A stretch of DNA of 64,000 nucleotides. Source: Clostridiaceae bacterium. Lineage in GTDB: Bacteria > Bacillota > Clostridia > Clostridiales > Clostridiaceae. Shown here in pieces: positions 1 to 8,259 of this stretch (positions are counted from its first letter, which is position 1; each line of letters opens with the position of its first letter). The DNA lies in contig CABIZX010000001.1 in the NCBI GenBank assembly GCA_902363375.1, positions 1,302,001 through 1,366,000 of the forward strand, in the 5' to 3' direction. Under the pieces are notes generated by a model. It did no database searches. It worked only from the letters and a program-made list of their open reading frames with translations, and was not told the DNA's origin. A program made the translations under genes and the position numbers.

Positions 1-598
1 CATTGACACCTTCTTTTATAAGTTTAAATCTAACTTTAAATGGAAATGATGACTTATCTTCCTCTACTACAAATATTATTACATTCTTATTTTCCTTAGC
101 TGCTTTTTCTACTATGTATTTATGTCCTAAGGTGAATGGATTGCAATTCATAATCAAAGCTACATAATTTTCATTATCATTTAAATTATAATCTTTCTTT
201 AACTTCTTCAGTTCGCTTGTAATGTTCTTATTTCCTGTCTCCAGTAAACTTACTTTATCTGTATCAACTATCACCTTATAACCTAACCCTTCAAATAAAA
301 AGTTATTAGATGGCTTAGTAAAAATAAAGTTATGATAGATTCCTTCTTCAAATAGTCTATTAGTTATATCCGTAATAAGTATATTAGATATACCTTGACC
401 TTGATGTTCTTGGCTAACTGCAAAGCATTTAACTATATTATTTTTTTTAGAGCATGTAGCTATTATTTCTCCATCTTCTTCTATTATTAAAGTATAATCT
501 ACATCTTCATATTTCAAGTCGAATCCTTTTAAAAAAGTCTCAACTCTCTTCACTTCTAACTTAGATCTAAGATTTATTTTTTGAGTATTATAATACAT
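1..598 (-). CDS. citC: [citrate (pro-3S)-lyase] ligase CitC, 3' part cut by window edge
   Basis: Acetylates the prosthetic group of the citrate lyase acyl carrier protein (CitD) with acetate and ATP, which activates the lyase. The reading frame starts at the ATG at 598 and runs off the left edge, so about 199 residues are visible. The first ~130 residues look like the GNAT-type N-terminal domain of CitC (SQEHQGQGISNILITDI is an acetyl-CoA-loop-like stretch); it is followed by ALIMNCNPFTLGHKYIVEKA, the nucleotidyl-transferase signature with the HxGH-like NPFTLGH motif. It lies downstream of citD-E-F and the citrate carrier on the same strand, separated from them by a terminator, so it may have its own promoter near 860-905. 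The C-terminal part is outside the window. Assignment is firm because of both domains and context. Confidence 0.9.
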   Translation of the reverse strand, partial: MYYNTQKINLRSKLEVKRVETFLKGFDLKYEDVDYTLIIEEDGEIIATCSKKNNIVKCFAVSQEHQGQGISNILITDITNRLFEEGIYHNFIFTKPSNNFLFEGLGYKVIVDTDKVSLLETGNKNITSELKKLKKDYNLNDNENYVALIMNCNPFTLGHKYIVEKAAKENKNVIIFVVEEDKSSFPFKVRFKLIKEGVN

Positions 599-644
599 TT
601 TTTCACCTCATTTAATAAATTGTACTATATATTAATTATTAACT

Positions 645-848
645 TTATAAATTAAAGTATTTTCTTACAAAAGATATTATCAACAAAGCAATAATTACTA
701 TGATTACTGATAACATAGCATCAAATCCACTTCTAAACTCATATTTCTTTTTTCCCTTAGTCATTTGTTCTGCTTCACTAAACATTCCTTCTGCATGAGC
801 CTCTTGTAGGATTTCTTTATTTGTTTTTCCATTTTTCTTTTTTCCCAT
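645..848 (-). CDS. small single-pass membrane protein of the citrate cluster, unknown function
   Basis: A 67-residue protein with a hydrophilic, Lys-rich N-terminal half and one strongly hydrophobic segment near residues 44-61 (AMLSVIIVIIALLIISFV), followed by a short basic tail. I do not recognise a family. A GTG seven-to-nine bases upstream (857) would add three residues, but that GTG is part of the Shine-Dalgarno: GGAG at 860-857 is 8 nt from the ATG at 848, so the ATG is preferred. It sits between the citrate carrier gene (behind that gene's terminator) and citC (46 nt downstream), so it is probably co-transcribed with citC. An accessory role for the carrier or lyase is only a guess from position. 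Confidence 0.65.
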   Translation of the reverse strand: MGKKKNGKTNKEILQEAHAEGMFSEAEQMTKGKKKYEFRSGFDAMLSVIIVIIALLIISFVRKYFNL

Positions 849-907
849 ACTTTTCACTCCATTATAGATTATGATTTCTTTATTTAATACTTACATTGTA
901 TCATAAT

Positions 908-941
908 ATAAAAAGAGTGTTGACATCAACACTCTTTTTAT
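908..941 (-). terminator. intrinsic terminator after the citrate carrier gene
   Basis: Near-perfect inverted repeat with AAAAAGAGTGTTGA and its complement TCAACACTCTTTTT around a 2-nt centre; the minus-strand transcript of the carrier gene ends in a U-run. It closes the citD-E-F-carrier operon, 22 nt after the carrier stop codon. It is nearly symmetric and could also act on the plus strand. Confidence 0.85.
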
Positions 942-962
942 ATTTACTTTCAAAGTTCAACT

Positions 963-2309
963 TTAGAAAAATATTCCAAATATTATACTTGCTAATATCA
1001 ACATTATTCCCCCACCTAGACGAGAAGAAATTTGTGCGAAGGACATTAAATCCATACGTTTTGCTGCTGTAAGCACTGCAACGTCCCCTGATCCTCCACG
1101 GTTTGCCATACATAGTCCAGCTGTAATTGATGTTTCTATTGGATAGAATCCTACTAACCATCCAACTAGACCTGAACCTAGTATTGCACCTACAACTATT
1201 AATGCTGCTATAACAACATTAGCAAAATTGAATGCTGCTATAAGTTCTCCAAGGTCTGTCATTGCTATACCAACTCCAACCATTATTACTAGTAAGAATT
1301 GTTTAGAGAAGAATCCTTGAAGCTTTTTAGCTCCTTCTTTTAATTCTAAAGGAATTAAATTTGCTACGTTTGCTATAGCTACTAATATAACCATCCAAGC
1401 AAATCCGTGAATATCAACTTTAACATTGATTCCCATTAGTGTAAACTCTGGTATAACTAAAGTTTTTGATAAGATGTTTCCAAGTACATAGAATGCACAT
1501 GCAAGAATTAATCCTGCTGCCACTTCTCTTGCTGTAACTTTTACTACTTTAGTTTCTTCTAATTTAGATATATCTTCAGCCTTTCTTATAAGCTCACCAT
1601 GTCCGTTAAATTTAGCTCCAACCTTAGTTTCTCCTAATCTAGCTAATATAGATGCAGCTATAATAGCTATAATATTAGCTATTGTAAGAATTGAAAGTGC
1701 AAATGATAACCATGCTCCTGGATCTCCACCAGTAACACTTGAGTATATTTCACTCATAGGAATTGCTCCTGCTCCAGTACCACCACCCATTATTGGTAAT
1801 ACATACTTAGTAGCTATTTCTGATACAGGAATACCAAACATAATTCCACCTAAAGCTCCTAATAAGAAAGCAGCTACTACTCCACCTAATATTGCTGGAA
1901 TGTATCCAAGGAAAGCTTTCATAAGTAATTTTCTGTTAACTGATAGTATTGAACCTGTTATAAGTACTGCTATAAATAAATCTAAAAAGTCCGCTGTATC
2001 CATAAATACTTTTACAGTTTCAACGCTAGCTTCCGGTATTATGCCCCAATAAACTAATGCTGCTGAACCAAGGAAAGCAAGGATAGGACCGCCTCCAACA
2101 TATTCCTTCCATATTGGAATTCTATCTCCAACCATTGCAAATAATATACCCACTGAGTATAATAGTGCAAAAGCACCTACAGAGTTTTTAGGTAAGTATC
2201 CTTTAATTGCTGCAAAGAACACTACAACTGCAACACCTGCAAAGACATACCATGGCATTCCGTATACTTTAAACGGGCCTTTTTTTTCTTCAATAAGATT
2301 TTCTGGCAT
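963..2309 (-). CDS. citS: 2-hydroxycarboxylate (citrate/Na+) carrier, CitS family
   Basis: Polytopic membrane carrier of the 2-hydroxycarboxylate transporter family, expected to import citrate with Na+ or exchange it for a product. The 448-residue protein has about eleven hydrophobic segments and the two family re-entrant loop motifs: MGGGTGAGAIPMSE near residue 185 and NRGGSGDVAVLTAA near residue 405, followed by a SRLGGG stretch that corresponds to the substrate-binding arginine region in CitS. The start is the ATG at 2309, preceded by TTAGGAGGATT; a longer in-frame version from 2345 has no ribosome binding site. It follows citF by 122 nt and belongs to the lyase operon. Family members transport citrate, malate or both; citrate is inferred from the adjacent lyase genes. 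Confidence 0.88.
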   Translation of the reverse strand: MPENLIEEKKGPFKVYGMPWYVFAGVAVVVFFAAIKGYLPKNSVGAFALLYSVGILFAMVGDRIPIWKEYVGGGPILAFLGSAALVYWGIIPEASVETVKVFMDTADFLDLFIAVLITGSILSVNRKLLMKAFLGYIPAILGGVVAAFLLGALGGIMFGIPVSEIATKYVLPIMGGGTGAGAIPMSEIYSSVTGGDPGAWLSFALSILTIANIIAIIAASILARLGETKVGAKFNGHGELIRKAEDISKLEETKVVKVTAREVAAGLILACAFYVLGNILSKTLVIPEFTLMGINVKVDIHGFAWMVILVAIANVANLIPLELKEGAKKLQGFFSKQFLLVIMVGVGIAMTDLGELIAAFNFANVVIAALIVVGAILGSGLVGWLVGFYPIETSITAGLCMANRGGSGDVAVLTAAKRMDLMSFAQISSRLGGGIMLILASIIFGIFF

Positions 2310-2431
2310 AATTAATCCTCCTAAAATTAAATTGTATAATTTCATTACTAAGCTTTACCACCTTTTAGCAAAGCTTAGTAGGGTTAACAACTCATTGATT
2401 TAAATATTTTATGCTAATTATAAGATTTAGC

Positions 2432-3982
2432 TTACTTTTTAAGCTTTTTAACTACATCTATAATGCTTCCATCTCTGTATTCTATTACTGCTACAACTTC
2501 ATCAGTAAATTCTAACTCTTTTGGAGTTCCTATGAGTTTAACAGCAATTTTTCTTAACTCTTCCATAGTTATTAACGGAAGTCTTGCTTTTTTAAACTTT
2601 TCTATTAAATCCTTTCTTCTCGGATTAACAGTAACGCCATAATCTGTAACAACTACATCTACAGTACTACCTGGAGTAACCACAGTTGTTACTTTATCGA
2701 TGATAGTTGAAATTCTTCCTCTTGTAAGGGGTGCAACTAGAATTGATATTTCTGCATTTGCTGCTGTATCACTATGTCCACCTGATGCTGCTCTTATAAC
2801 ACCATCTGACCCTGATATAACATTAACATTGAAATCAGTATCTATTTCTAAAGCACTTAAGATAACAAAATCTAATTTATTAACTGCCGCTGATTTATTA
2901 AATGGATTAGCATAAAAGTCTGCACTAACTTCTATATGCTTTTCATTTCTTCCTATAGATTCTGCCGCTTTTAAATCAAAGCATTGAACATCAAATAATG
3001 TATCACAAAGCCCTTCTTCTAAAAGGTCTACCATAGGTCCTGTAATTCCACCTAAAGCATAGCTTAACTTAATATCTCTTTTCTTTAATTCTTCTTTAAC
3101 AAAACGAGTAACCGCTAAAGATGCTCCACCACTACCAGTTTGCATTGAGAATCCATCTACAAATCTTCCTGATGCAAGCATTACATCCAATACCCTTTTA
3201 GCCATTAAAAGCTCTTTTGGATTTGATGTGAATCTAGTTGCTCCAGACATTATTCCCTTTGAATCACCTATCTCATCAACTACAACTACATAGTCAACTT
3301 GAGTTTGTGGAATGCTTTGTGGAAAGTTAGGATAATCGACTAAAGTATCCGTAACTACAACCACTTTGTTAGCATAAGTTGCATCTACTTTTGCATAGCC
3401 TAAAGATCCACATATAGATTTTCCTTTAACTCCATTAGCATTACCCATGCAGTCAGAGGATGGCGCTGCAATAAATGCTACATCTATTTTTAAATCTCCC
3501 TCTACAATTGCTCTTGCTCTACCTCCATGAGAACGTATAACAGCTGGATGATCTCCAAGTACCCCTTCTGATATCGCTGCTGCAAGTTTTCCTCTAAGTC
3601 CACTACTTTCAATTCTATTTACAACACCATTTTCTATATGAGCTACAAGTCCATCATGAGCACTAGTTAATGAACTTGATGCTACTCTTAAATCTTTAAT
3701 TCCCATTTCTGCTAGAATATCTACTACCATCATTAAAAGCTTATCTCCAGCTCTAAAATGATGATGGAAAGAGATAGTCATCCCGTCTTTAATCTCACAT
3801 TTTTCTATAGCAACCTTTAAAGACTCAACAACTTTAGTTCTTCTTACTTGCTCTTTTAAATTTTCACTCTCACTTTCAACCATTGTTCCTTTTGGCTGAT
3901 TAATAAATGGAGCCTCATAGACCTTTCTATTCTCATATCCTGGAATAGTATTTAATAATTCTTTGCTTACTCTATTACTCAT
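2432..3982 (-). CDS. citF: citrate lyase alpha subunit (citrate:acetyl-ACP transferase)
   Basis: Catalyses exchange of the acetyl group on the acyl carrier protein for citrate, giving citryl-ACP and acetate, in the cytoplasmic citrate lyase complex. The 516-residue protein matches the usual CitF length and shows the CoA-transferase-like glycine-rich stretches SGGASLAVTRFVKEEL and YALGGITGPMVDLLEEG in the middle. Three ATGs lie at the 5' end (3997, 3985, 3982); the last, MSNRVSKELL, has GGAGGT at a 7-nt distance and is taken as start. The start overlaps the last 8 nt of citE, which implies translational coupling. The Shine-Dalgarno is embedded in the acidic end of CitE. Confidence 0.95.
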   Translation of the reverse strand: MSNRVSKELLNTIPGYENRKVYEAPFINQPKGTMVESESENLKEQVRRTKVVESLKVAIEKCEIKDGMTISFHHHFRAGDKLLMMVVDILAEMGIKDLRVASSSLTSAHDGLVAHIENGVVNRIESSGLRGKLAAAISEGVLGDHPAVIRSHGGRARAIVEGDLKIDVAFIAAPSSDCMGNANGVKGKSICGSLGYAKVDATYANKVVVVTDTLVDYPNFPQSIPQTQVDYVVVVDEIGDSKGIMSGATRFTSNPKELLMAKRVLDVMLASGRFVDGFSMQTGSGGASLAVTRFVKEELKKRDIKLSYALGGITGPMVDLLEEGLCDTLFDVQCFDLKAAESIGRNEKHIEVSADFYANPFNKSAAVNKLDFVILSALEIDTDFNVNVISGSDGVIRAASGGHSDTAANAEISILVAPLTRGRISTIIDKVTTVVTPGSTVDVVVTDYGVTVNPRRKDLIEKFKKARLPLITMEELRKIAVKLIGTPKELEFTDEVVAVIEYRDGSIIDVVKKLKK

Positions 3983-4883
3983 CATCTTCACCTCCAACTA
4001 AAACCCCTGCTGCCTTAGCAAGTTCTAGAACTCTTTGAGCTCTTTCTATAATTGGTTTATCTACCATCTTACCATCTACTGTAAATACTCCTTTATTTTC
4101 TCTTAAAGCTTCCGCTGTAGCGTCTACTATCTTCTTAGCTTTAACAATTTCTTTTTCACTTGGAGTATATACACCATGTATAAGTTCAACTTGTCTTGGG
4201 TGAATTAGTGATTTACCACCATATCCCATTCTCTTAATAAGATTTGCTTCTTTTAGGAATCCTTCATCGTTATTTACATCAGAATAAACCGTGTCTAGTA
4301 CTTCTAATCCACAAGCTCTACCTGCCATAGCAATTATTCCTCTTGCTACATAAAGCTCGTCTCCTTCTGGAGTTCTTGTGGTTTTCATACTAGTTACAAA
4401 ATCTTCACCACTTAAAGCCATACCTATTAATCTTTTAGTTGGTGCTTTTGCTATATCAAAAGCATGCATAACTCCTAGTGCTGATTCGATCGCTACCATT
4501 ATCTTTGTAGAACCAATTTCCCTACCACAAGCCTTTTCTATTTTTTCTATTTCTCTATCAACAGTCATAACATCTTCTACAGTTTCTGTTTTAGGTATTC
4601 TAACAACCTCAACTCCACCTGTTACTACTGCTGCTAAATCTTCTTGCCAAAACTCTGTATCTAATCCATTTATACGTACAACCGTTTCTATTCCTAACTC
4701 TTTATAATAATCTCCAAGAGTCTCTAACATATTATGAACTAAAAATCTTGCTGAATCCTTTTCTGTTATTGCAATAGCATCTTCTAAATCAAACATTACT
4801 GAATCAGGTTTGTATATATGTACATCTCTTATAATTCCTGGATTATTTCCAGGAACAAATAACATTGAACGTCTTAATTTCAT
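3975..4883 (-). CDS. citE: citrate lyase beta subunit (citryl-ACP lyase)
   Basis: Cleaves citryl-ACP to oxaloacetate and regenerates acetyl-ACP. The 302-residue protein is a HpcH/HpaI-type TIM barrel: it opens with RRSMLFVPGNNPG, has FDLEDAIAITEKD (acidic Mg2+ site region) and VRINGLDTEFW near residue 70, and IHPRQVELIH near residue 230, all typical of CitE. Length equals that of characterised enzymes. Start ATG at 4883 is preceded by a GGGGAG-type site in the 12-nt gap after citD. It overlaps citF by 8 nt. The oxaloacetate product would be decarboxylated elsewhere; no oxaloacetate decarboxylase is in the window. Confidence 0.95.
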   Translation of the reverse strand: MKLRRSMLFVPGNNPGIIRDVHIYKPDSVMFDLEDAIAITEKDSARFLVHNMLETLGDYYKELGIETVVRINGLDTEFWQEDLAAVVTGGVEVVRIPKTETVEDVMTVDREIEKIEKACGREIGSTKIMVAIESALGVMHAFDIAKAPTKRLIGMALSGEDFVTSMKTTRTPEGDELYVARGIIAMAGRACGLEVLDTVYSDVNNDEGFLKEANLIKRMGYGGKSLIHPRQVELIHGVYTPSEKEIVKAKKIVDATAEALRENKGVFTVDGKMVDKPIIERAQRVLELAKAAGVLVGGEDDE

Positions 4884-4895
4884 CTTACTCTCCCC

Positions 4896-5180
4896 TTACA
4901 TCCATTTATATTCCTTATTTTCAGCTGATCTATAAACAGCTGTCTGTACTCTACTTTTAATTACAGGGTTGATTGCACCTTTATCATTAGCAAACACCTT
5001 TGCACTTTCTACCCCTAAGGAGTTAAGAGTTTCTTTAATAACTGCTTCTATTTCTTCTCCAAATTGTGCTTTAACAGTACTTTCTAGAGTAATTTCTATT
5101 CCTGCAGTGGAAGGTTCAATTATAATTTGAATATCACTGGATTCTAATGTACCAGCACTAGCTACTGTTTTAAGTTTCAT
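4896..5180 (-). CDS. citD: citrate lyase acyl carrier protein (gamma subunit)
   Basis: Carries the phosphoribosyl-dephospho-CoA arm that shuttles acetyl and citryl groups between CitF and CitE. The 94-residue protein has the attachment-site sequence ASAGTLESSD at residues 7-16; Ser14 is the equivalent of the modified serine in the Klebsiella protein. Start ATG at 5180 is preceded by AGGAGG at a good distance. It is the first gene of the operon, about 70 nt downstream of a clear promoter. The enzymes that make and attach the arm (CitG, CitX) are not in the window and may lie left of citC. Confidence 0.95.
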   Translation of the reverse strand: MKLKTVASAGTLESSDIQIIIEPSTAGIEITLESTVKAQFGEEIEAVIKETLNSLGVESAKVFANDKGAINPVIKSRVQTAVYRSAENKEYKWM

Positions 5181-5243
5181 ATTTGCGCCTCCTGATTAAA
5201 ATATTCAATATATTTGTATCCCTTTTCATGTCTTAGATACACT

Positions 5244-5273
5244 TTGTATACTTCTTGTTTATAGTGTATACAA
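5244..5273 (-). promoter_or_regulatory. citD promoter overlaid by a two-box GTATAC operator
   Basis: On the minus strand a TTGTAT -35 (5273-5268) and a TATACA -10 (5250-5245) are separated by exactly 17 nt. The same bases form an inverted repeat TTGTATAC (5244-5251) and GTATACAA (5266-5273) whose GTATAC cores are 20 bp apart, i.e. two helical turns. GntR-family regulators often bind such short palindromes; the GntR gene directly upstream is the obvious candidate. Because the boxes cover both promoter elements, repression is the simplest reading, although regulators of citrate operons in lactic acid bacteria are activators. No binding data. Confidence 0.65.
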
Positions 5274-5360
5274 TCATCAGCAAAAAATCAAGAGAAAATT
5301 GAATGTTTTTTAAAGAATATTTCATCCTTTTAAAATATATTTAACATTGTTTACAAAAAT

Positions 5361-5404
5361 AAAAAAGAATTGCTGATCCACATTAGTGTTAGCAATTCTT
5401 TTTA
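5361..5404 (-). terminator. intrinsic terminator after the GntR regulator gene
   Basis: Perfect 10-bp stem AAGAATTGCT / AGCAATTCTT with a 16-nt loop, flanked by A-runs and T-runs on both sides, 34 nt after the stop codon of the regulator. It separates the regulator transcript from the citD promoter and looks bidirectional. Confidence 0.85.
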
Positions 5405-5437
5405 TTTTAATATTATGTTTTTTAAATTATTTTAAAA

Positions 5438-6109
5438 TTATTTAGCCACTGAACTCTCAAAAGACATTTTAGCACGTCTAACATGAGCTCTCGCCCTTTC
5501 TTCTGCAAGCTCTTCATCCCCAATTTCTATGGCATCTACAATTTCTATATGTTCTTTAAGTGCCTCTAGTTTTCTTGCCTTAGTCATTAAGCTAATTTTT
5601 CTTAAGCTTTGTAAATATTCATATATATATTCCATTTGTGATATTAATCTTTTATTATGACAAGCATCTAAAATTATTCGATTAAATCTATCGTGGACTT
5701 CTACATATTCTTTTTCCTCATTGTTATCAATAAGTTTTTTCATGTTCTCTATAATTTCTTTTAATTCTCTTATATCAATTCGTGAAATATGTAAACATGC
5801 ACCTCTTACTGCAAGTCCTTCTAACACTTCACGTATATCGTAAATTTCTATGGCATCTTCTATACAAATTCCTCTAACCACAGTTCCTTTCCTAGGAATA
5901 TTCACTGCTAGCCCTTCACTCTCTAACTGTCTTAAAGCTTCTCTAACAGGTGTTCTACTTACCCCCATAGCTGTAGCTATATTATTCTCTACTAATCTAT
6001 CCCCCGGTTTTATATCTCCAGTAAATATAGCTGTTCTAAGTTCCTGAAGTATTACTTCTCTTATAGATTTTCCTTGACCACCATCTAAATTTTTTAAAAC
6101 ACTACTCAT
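5438..6109 (-). CDS. GntR-family (FadR/FCD) transcription regulator, likely controls citrate genes
   Basis: A 223-residue regulator. Residues ~15-80 form the winged helix-turn-helix of the GntR family (GDRLVENNIATAMGVSRTPVREALRQLE, shown here in two parts: GDRLVENNIATAMGVSR and TPVREALRQLE); the rest is an all-helical FCD ligand domain with the metal/acid-binding pattern D..H..FN..I...C and H..I at ~145-200. Related FCD regulators (CitO/CitI-like) sense citrate and control citrate lyase operons. It is transcribed in the same direction as citD but ends at its own terminator. ATG at 6109 has an AAGGATG site. Role in citrate control is inferred from position and from the GntR-like operator in the next promoter. 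Confidence 0.8.
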   Translation of the reverse strand: MSSVLKNLDGGQGKSIREVILQELRTAIFTGDIKPGDRLVENNIATAMGVSRTPVREALRQLESEGLAVNIPRKGTVVRGICIEDAIEIYDIREVLEGLAVRGACLHISRIDIRELKEIIENMKKLIDNNEEKEYVEVHDRFNRIILDACHNKRLISQMEYIYEYLQSLRKISLMTKARKLEALKEHIEIVDAIEIGDEELAEERARAHVRRAKMSFESSVAK

Positions 6110-6311
6110 ACATATCTACATCCTTAACAAAATAATTTATTTCCTAATAGGTATCCTTTGTTTTAACTATTAATGATAACAAATAGAGTACTCTTTTAGT
6201 TATTTTAAAATATCAATCATACAATTAATATTGTCATACCTTTAACTCTTTGTCAAATTTTATCATATCTCTAATATTTATGTCCATATAATTCCCCACA
6301 TATTATTGTAT

Positions 6312-6347
6312 AAAAAAAGAATTTAAGCATAATATGCCTAAATTCTT
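6312..6347 (-). terminator. intrinsic terminator after the polysaccharide deacetylase gene
   Basis: Long imperfect hairpin AAGAATTTAAGCAT / ATGCCTAAATTCTT (one G-U type mismatch); on the minus strand it is followed by seven Ts. Located 54 nt after the deacetylase stop. Confidence 0.75.
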
Positions 6348-6400
6348 AACATTATAATTTTAAAAATTATTCAGCGTCATGAAATATATATTAGAAACTT

Positions 6401-7234
6401 TTAATTACTATTCATTGATTCATTAGATTCAGATTTTTGTACATCTGTTTGCCTTGGTTGATTATATTTATTTACTTGTTTTTGATTTAAAAGGTGTGTT
6501 AATTCTTCCTCTGATATTTCTCCAAAGTTTTTGAATTCATATCCATTCTCTTTAAAATATTTAATTATTGAAGGAAGAGCTTTAGGTGTAGTACAATTAG
6601 AACTACCATCATGCATTAATACTATAGCAGTATTGGGGTCTATGAAAGATTTTTTTAGCTCTCTTTTAAATGTAGCTAAAAGTTTTTCTACAGGTACATT
6701 TGTAGATAGTGCATCTTCAATAGATATATTCCAATCTACATAATATAATCCTTCATCACACAACTCATTTCGAATAGCTCTTAATGTTCCTTTATCCCCT
6801 ATAGTAGTACTAGATCCTCCAGGCATTCTCATAAATTTTGAAGGTTCATGACCAATAACATCAGTAATAGCCTTAAATGCTTTATTATAGTCTGATAAAT
6901 ATTCATCCTTACTTGAATATATACATTTCTTATGATTATACGTATGTATACAAATTTCATGACCTTCCTCTTGAACTTGCTTTAATATATCTGAATTTTG
7001 TTCAGCTAATTCTCCTATAACAAAAAATGTAGCCTTAACATTTTCTTCCTTTAAAATCTTTAATATTTCCAGCGTATTTTTAGTCGGACCATCATCAAAG
7101 GTTAAGTAAACTACCTTCTTCAATTCCTCCTTTGAATTATCTTTCTTTTTCTCTTCAGCAAAAGCTAAGTTAAAGGTACAGAATACAAAGATAATTATAA
7201 GTGCAACTATAGAAAAATATTTTAATTTCTTCAT
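6401..7234 (-). CDS. secreted polysaccharide deacetylase (NodB domain)
   Basis: A 277-residue exported protein. Residues 1-26 are a signal peptide (KK, then a hydrophobic stretch, ending LAFA). The NodB homology domain follows: TFDDGPTKNT with the catalytic Asp and metal Asp (~residue 45), HTYNH with the two metal-binding histidines (~residue 97), RMPGGSS (~residue 137), and LMHDG near residue 206 with the last histidine. Such enzymes deacetylate N-acetylglucosamine or N-acetylmuramic acid in peptidoglycan, which helps against lysozyme or in spore cortex. C-terminal tail is Gln/Asn/Ser-rich without a domain. Single-gene unit with a good AAGGAGG site before the ATG and a terminator after it. 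Exact substrate not deducible. Confidence 0.88.
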   Translation of the reverse strand: MKKLKYFSIVALIIIFVFCTFNLAFAEEKKKDNSKEELKKVVYLTFDDGPTKNTLEILKILKEENVKATFFVIGELAEQNSDILKQVQEEGHEICIHTYNHKKCIYSSKDEYLSDYNKAFKAITDVIGHEPSKFMRMPGGSSTTIGDKGTLRAIRNELCDEGLYYVDWNISIEDALSTNVPVEKLLATFKRELKKSFIDPNTAIVLMHDGSSNCTTPKALPSIIKYFKENGYEFKNFGEISEEELTHLLNQKQVNKYNQPRQTDVQKSESNESMNSN

Positions 7235-7331
7235 ATTAATCCTCCTTATTATAAATCGTTAAATACTTTCAATTATATCTTCTCACCTTATCTAAAAATG
7301 TATGCTATTATTTTTTAGGGTAAATTAACAA

Positions 7332-7362
7332 AAACTACTTGTATATAAAATACAAGTAGTTT
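7332..7362 (-). terminator. intrinsic terminator after cutC
   Basis: Perfect 12-bp stem AAACTACTTGTA / TACAAGTAGTTT with a 7-nt loop; the minus-strand transcript continues with TTTTTGTTAATTT. It lies 21 nt after the cutC stop. Confidence 0.85.
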
Positions 7363-7383
7363 AAAACTTTTTAAATTCAAAAT

Positions 7384-8154
7384 TTATTTTATACAGTTAG
7401 CTTTAGTAATAATCTTAATATTATCACACATCTCTCTTAGATAATCGTAATTAGCTATATCGTAATCTATTTCTTTAGGATTTAATGGACTTCCAAAGTA
7501 AACTTCTGGATGACATTTAGTTGAATAATCTTTTCTTCTTGTAAAAGAAGCTACGTGAAGTTGATTAAATCCCATATCATCAATCATCCATTTTACATTA
7601 TGTGGTCTTACACCACCTGGAAGTATTTCAATTTTTTCTTTAGAATATCTTATAAGATCTCTTAAAAGTTCAGCACCATCTTCTATAGTATTTTTTTGTC
7701 CTTTAGTCAGAATTCTTTTCACTCCTAGGTCGACCAAGGTGTCTAGAGCTTCAAAAGGATCTTTAACTACATCGAAGGCACGATGAAATACCGCTTCTTT
7801 TTCTCCAATAATATCCATAAACTTCTTACACAATTCTATATCAATAGTTCCATCTTCCTTCAATACTCCAAAAACTATACCATCAGCACCAGCTTTTATA
7901 GCTGCCTTCATATCTCTTTCCATGGTCTTAATTTCGTATTCTGAATAACAAAATCCAGCTCCTCGTGGTCTAATCATCACCATAACAGGAATATCTACTA
8001 AAGCTTTAGCTTCCTCAATAGTTCCTATAGAAGGCGTTATTCCACCTAAAAACATGTTAGAATTTAATTCTACCCTATGTGCCCCTGCTTTTTTAGCTAT
8101 TAAAACATCCTCTAATGAACCACAACATATCTCAACTAATACCTTTTCTTTCAT
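7384..8154 (-). CDS. cutC: CutC family protein (copper homeostasis / TIM-barrel)
   Basis: A 256-residue cytoplasmic TIM-barrel protein of the CutC family, historically linked to copper tolerance though the biochemical role is unsettled. Typical family stretches are VEICCGSLEDVLIAKKAGA at the N-terminus, RVELNSNMFLGGITPSIG, MIRPRGAGFCYS near residue 80, VFHRAFDVVKDP near residue 130, ILTKGQKNTIEDG near 165 and ILPGGVRPHN near 195. Length equals the family norm. Start ATG at 8154 has GGAGG 11 nt upstream. Monocistronic with its own terminator; neighbours do not suggest a special role. Confidence 0.9.
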   Translation of the reverse strand: MKEKVLVEICCGSLEDVLIAKKAGAHRVELNSNMFLGGITPSIGTIEEAKALVDIPVMVMIRPRGAGFCYSEYEIKTMERDMKAAIKAGADGIVFGVLKEDGTIDIELCKKFMDIIGEKEAVFHRAFDVVKDPFEALDTLVDLGVKRILTKGQKNTIEDGAELLRDLIRYSKEKIEILPGGVRPHNVKWMIDDMGFNQLHVASFTRRKDYSTKCHPEVYFGSPLNPKEIDYDIANYDYLREMCDNIKIITKANCIK

Positions 8155-8259
8155 TATTAATTGCCTCCACTTGATACTTTTAATTTGCCTATGAACCTAA
8201 ACTCACATATTAAAATATATAATCTCCTTAAGTAGACTTAATATTTTAAATATGCTTAT

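Noticed and set aside
901..1161. 86-codon minus-strand frame over the end of the carrier gene
   Set aside because: Overlaps the carrier gene and its terminator in another frame; no plausible start site.
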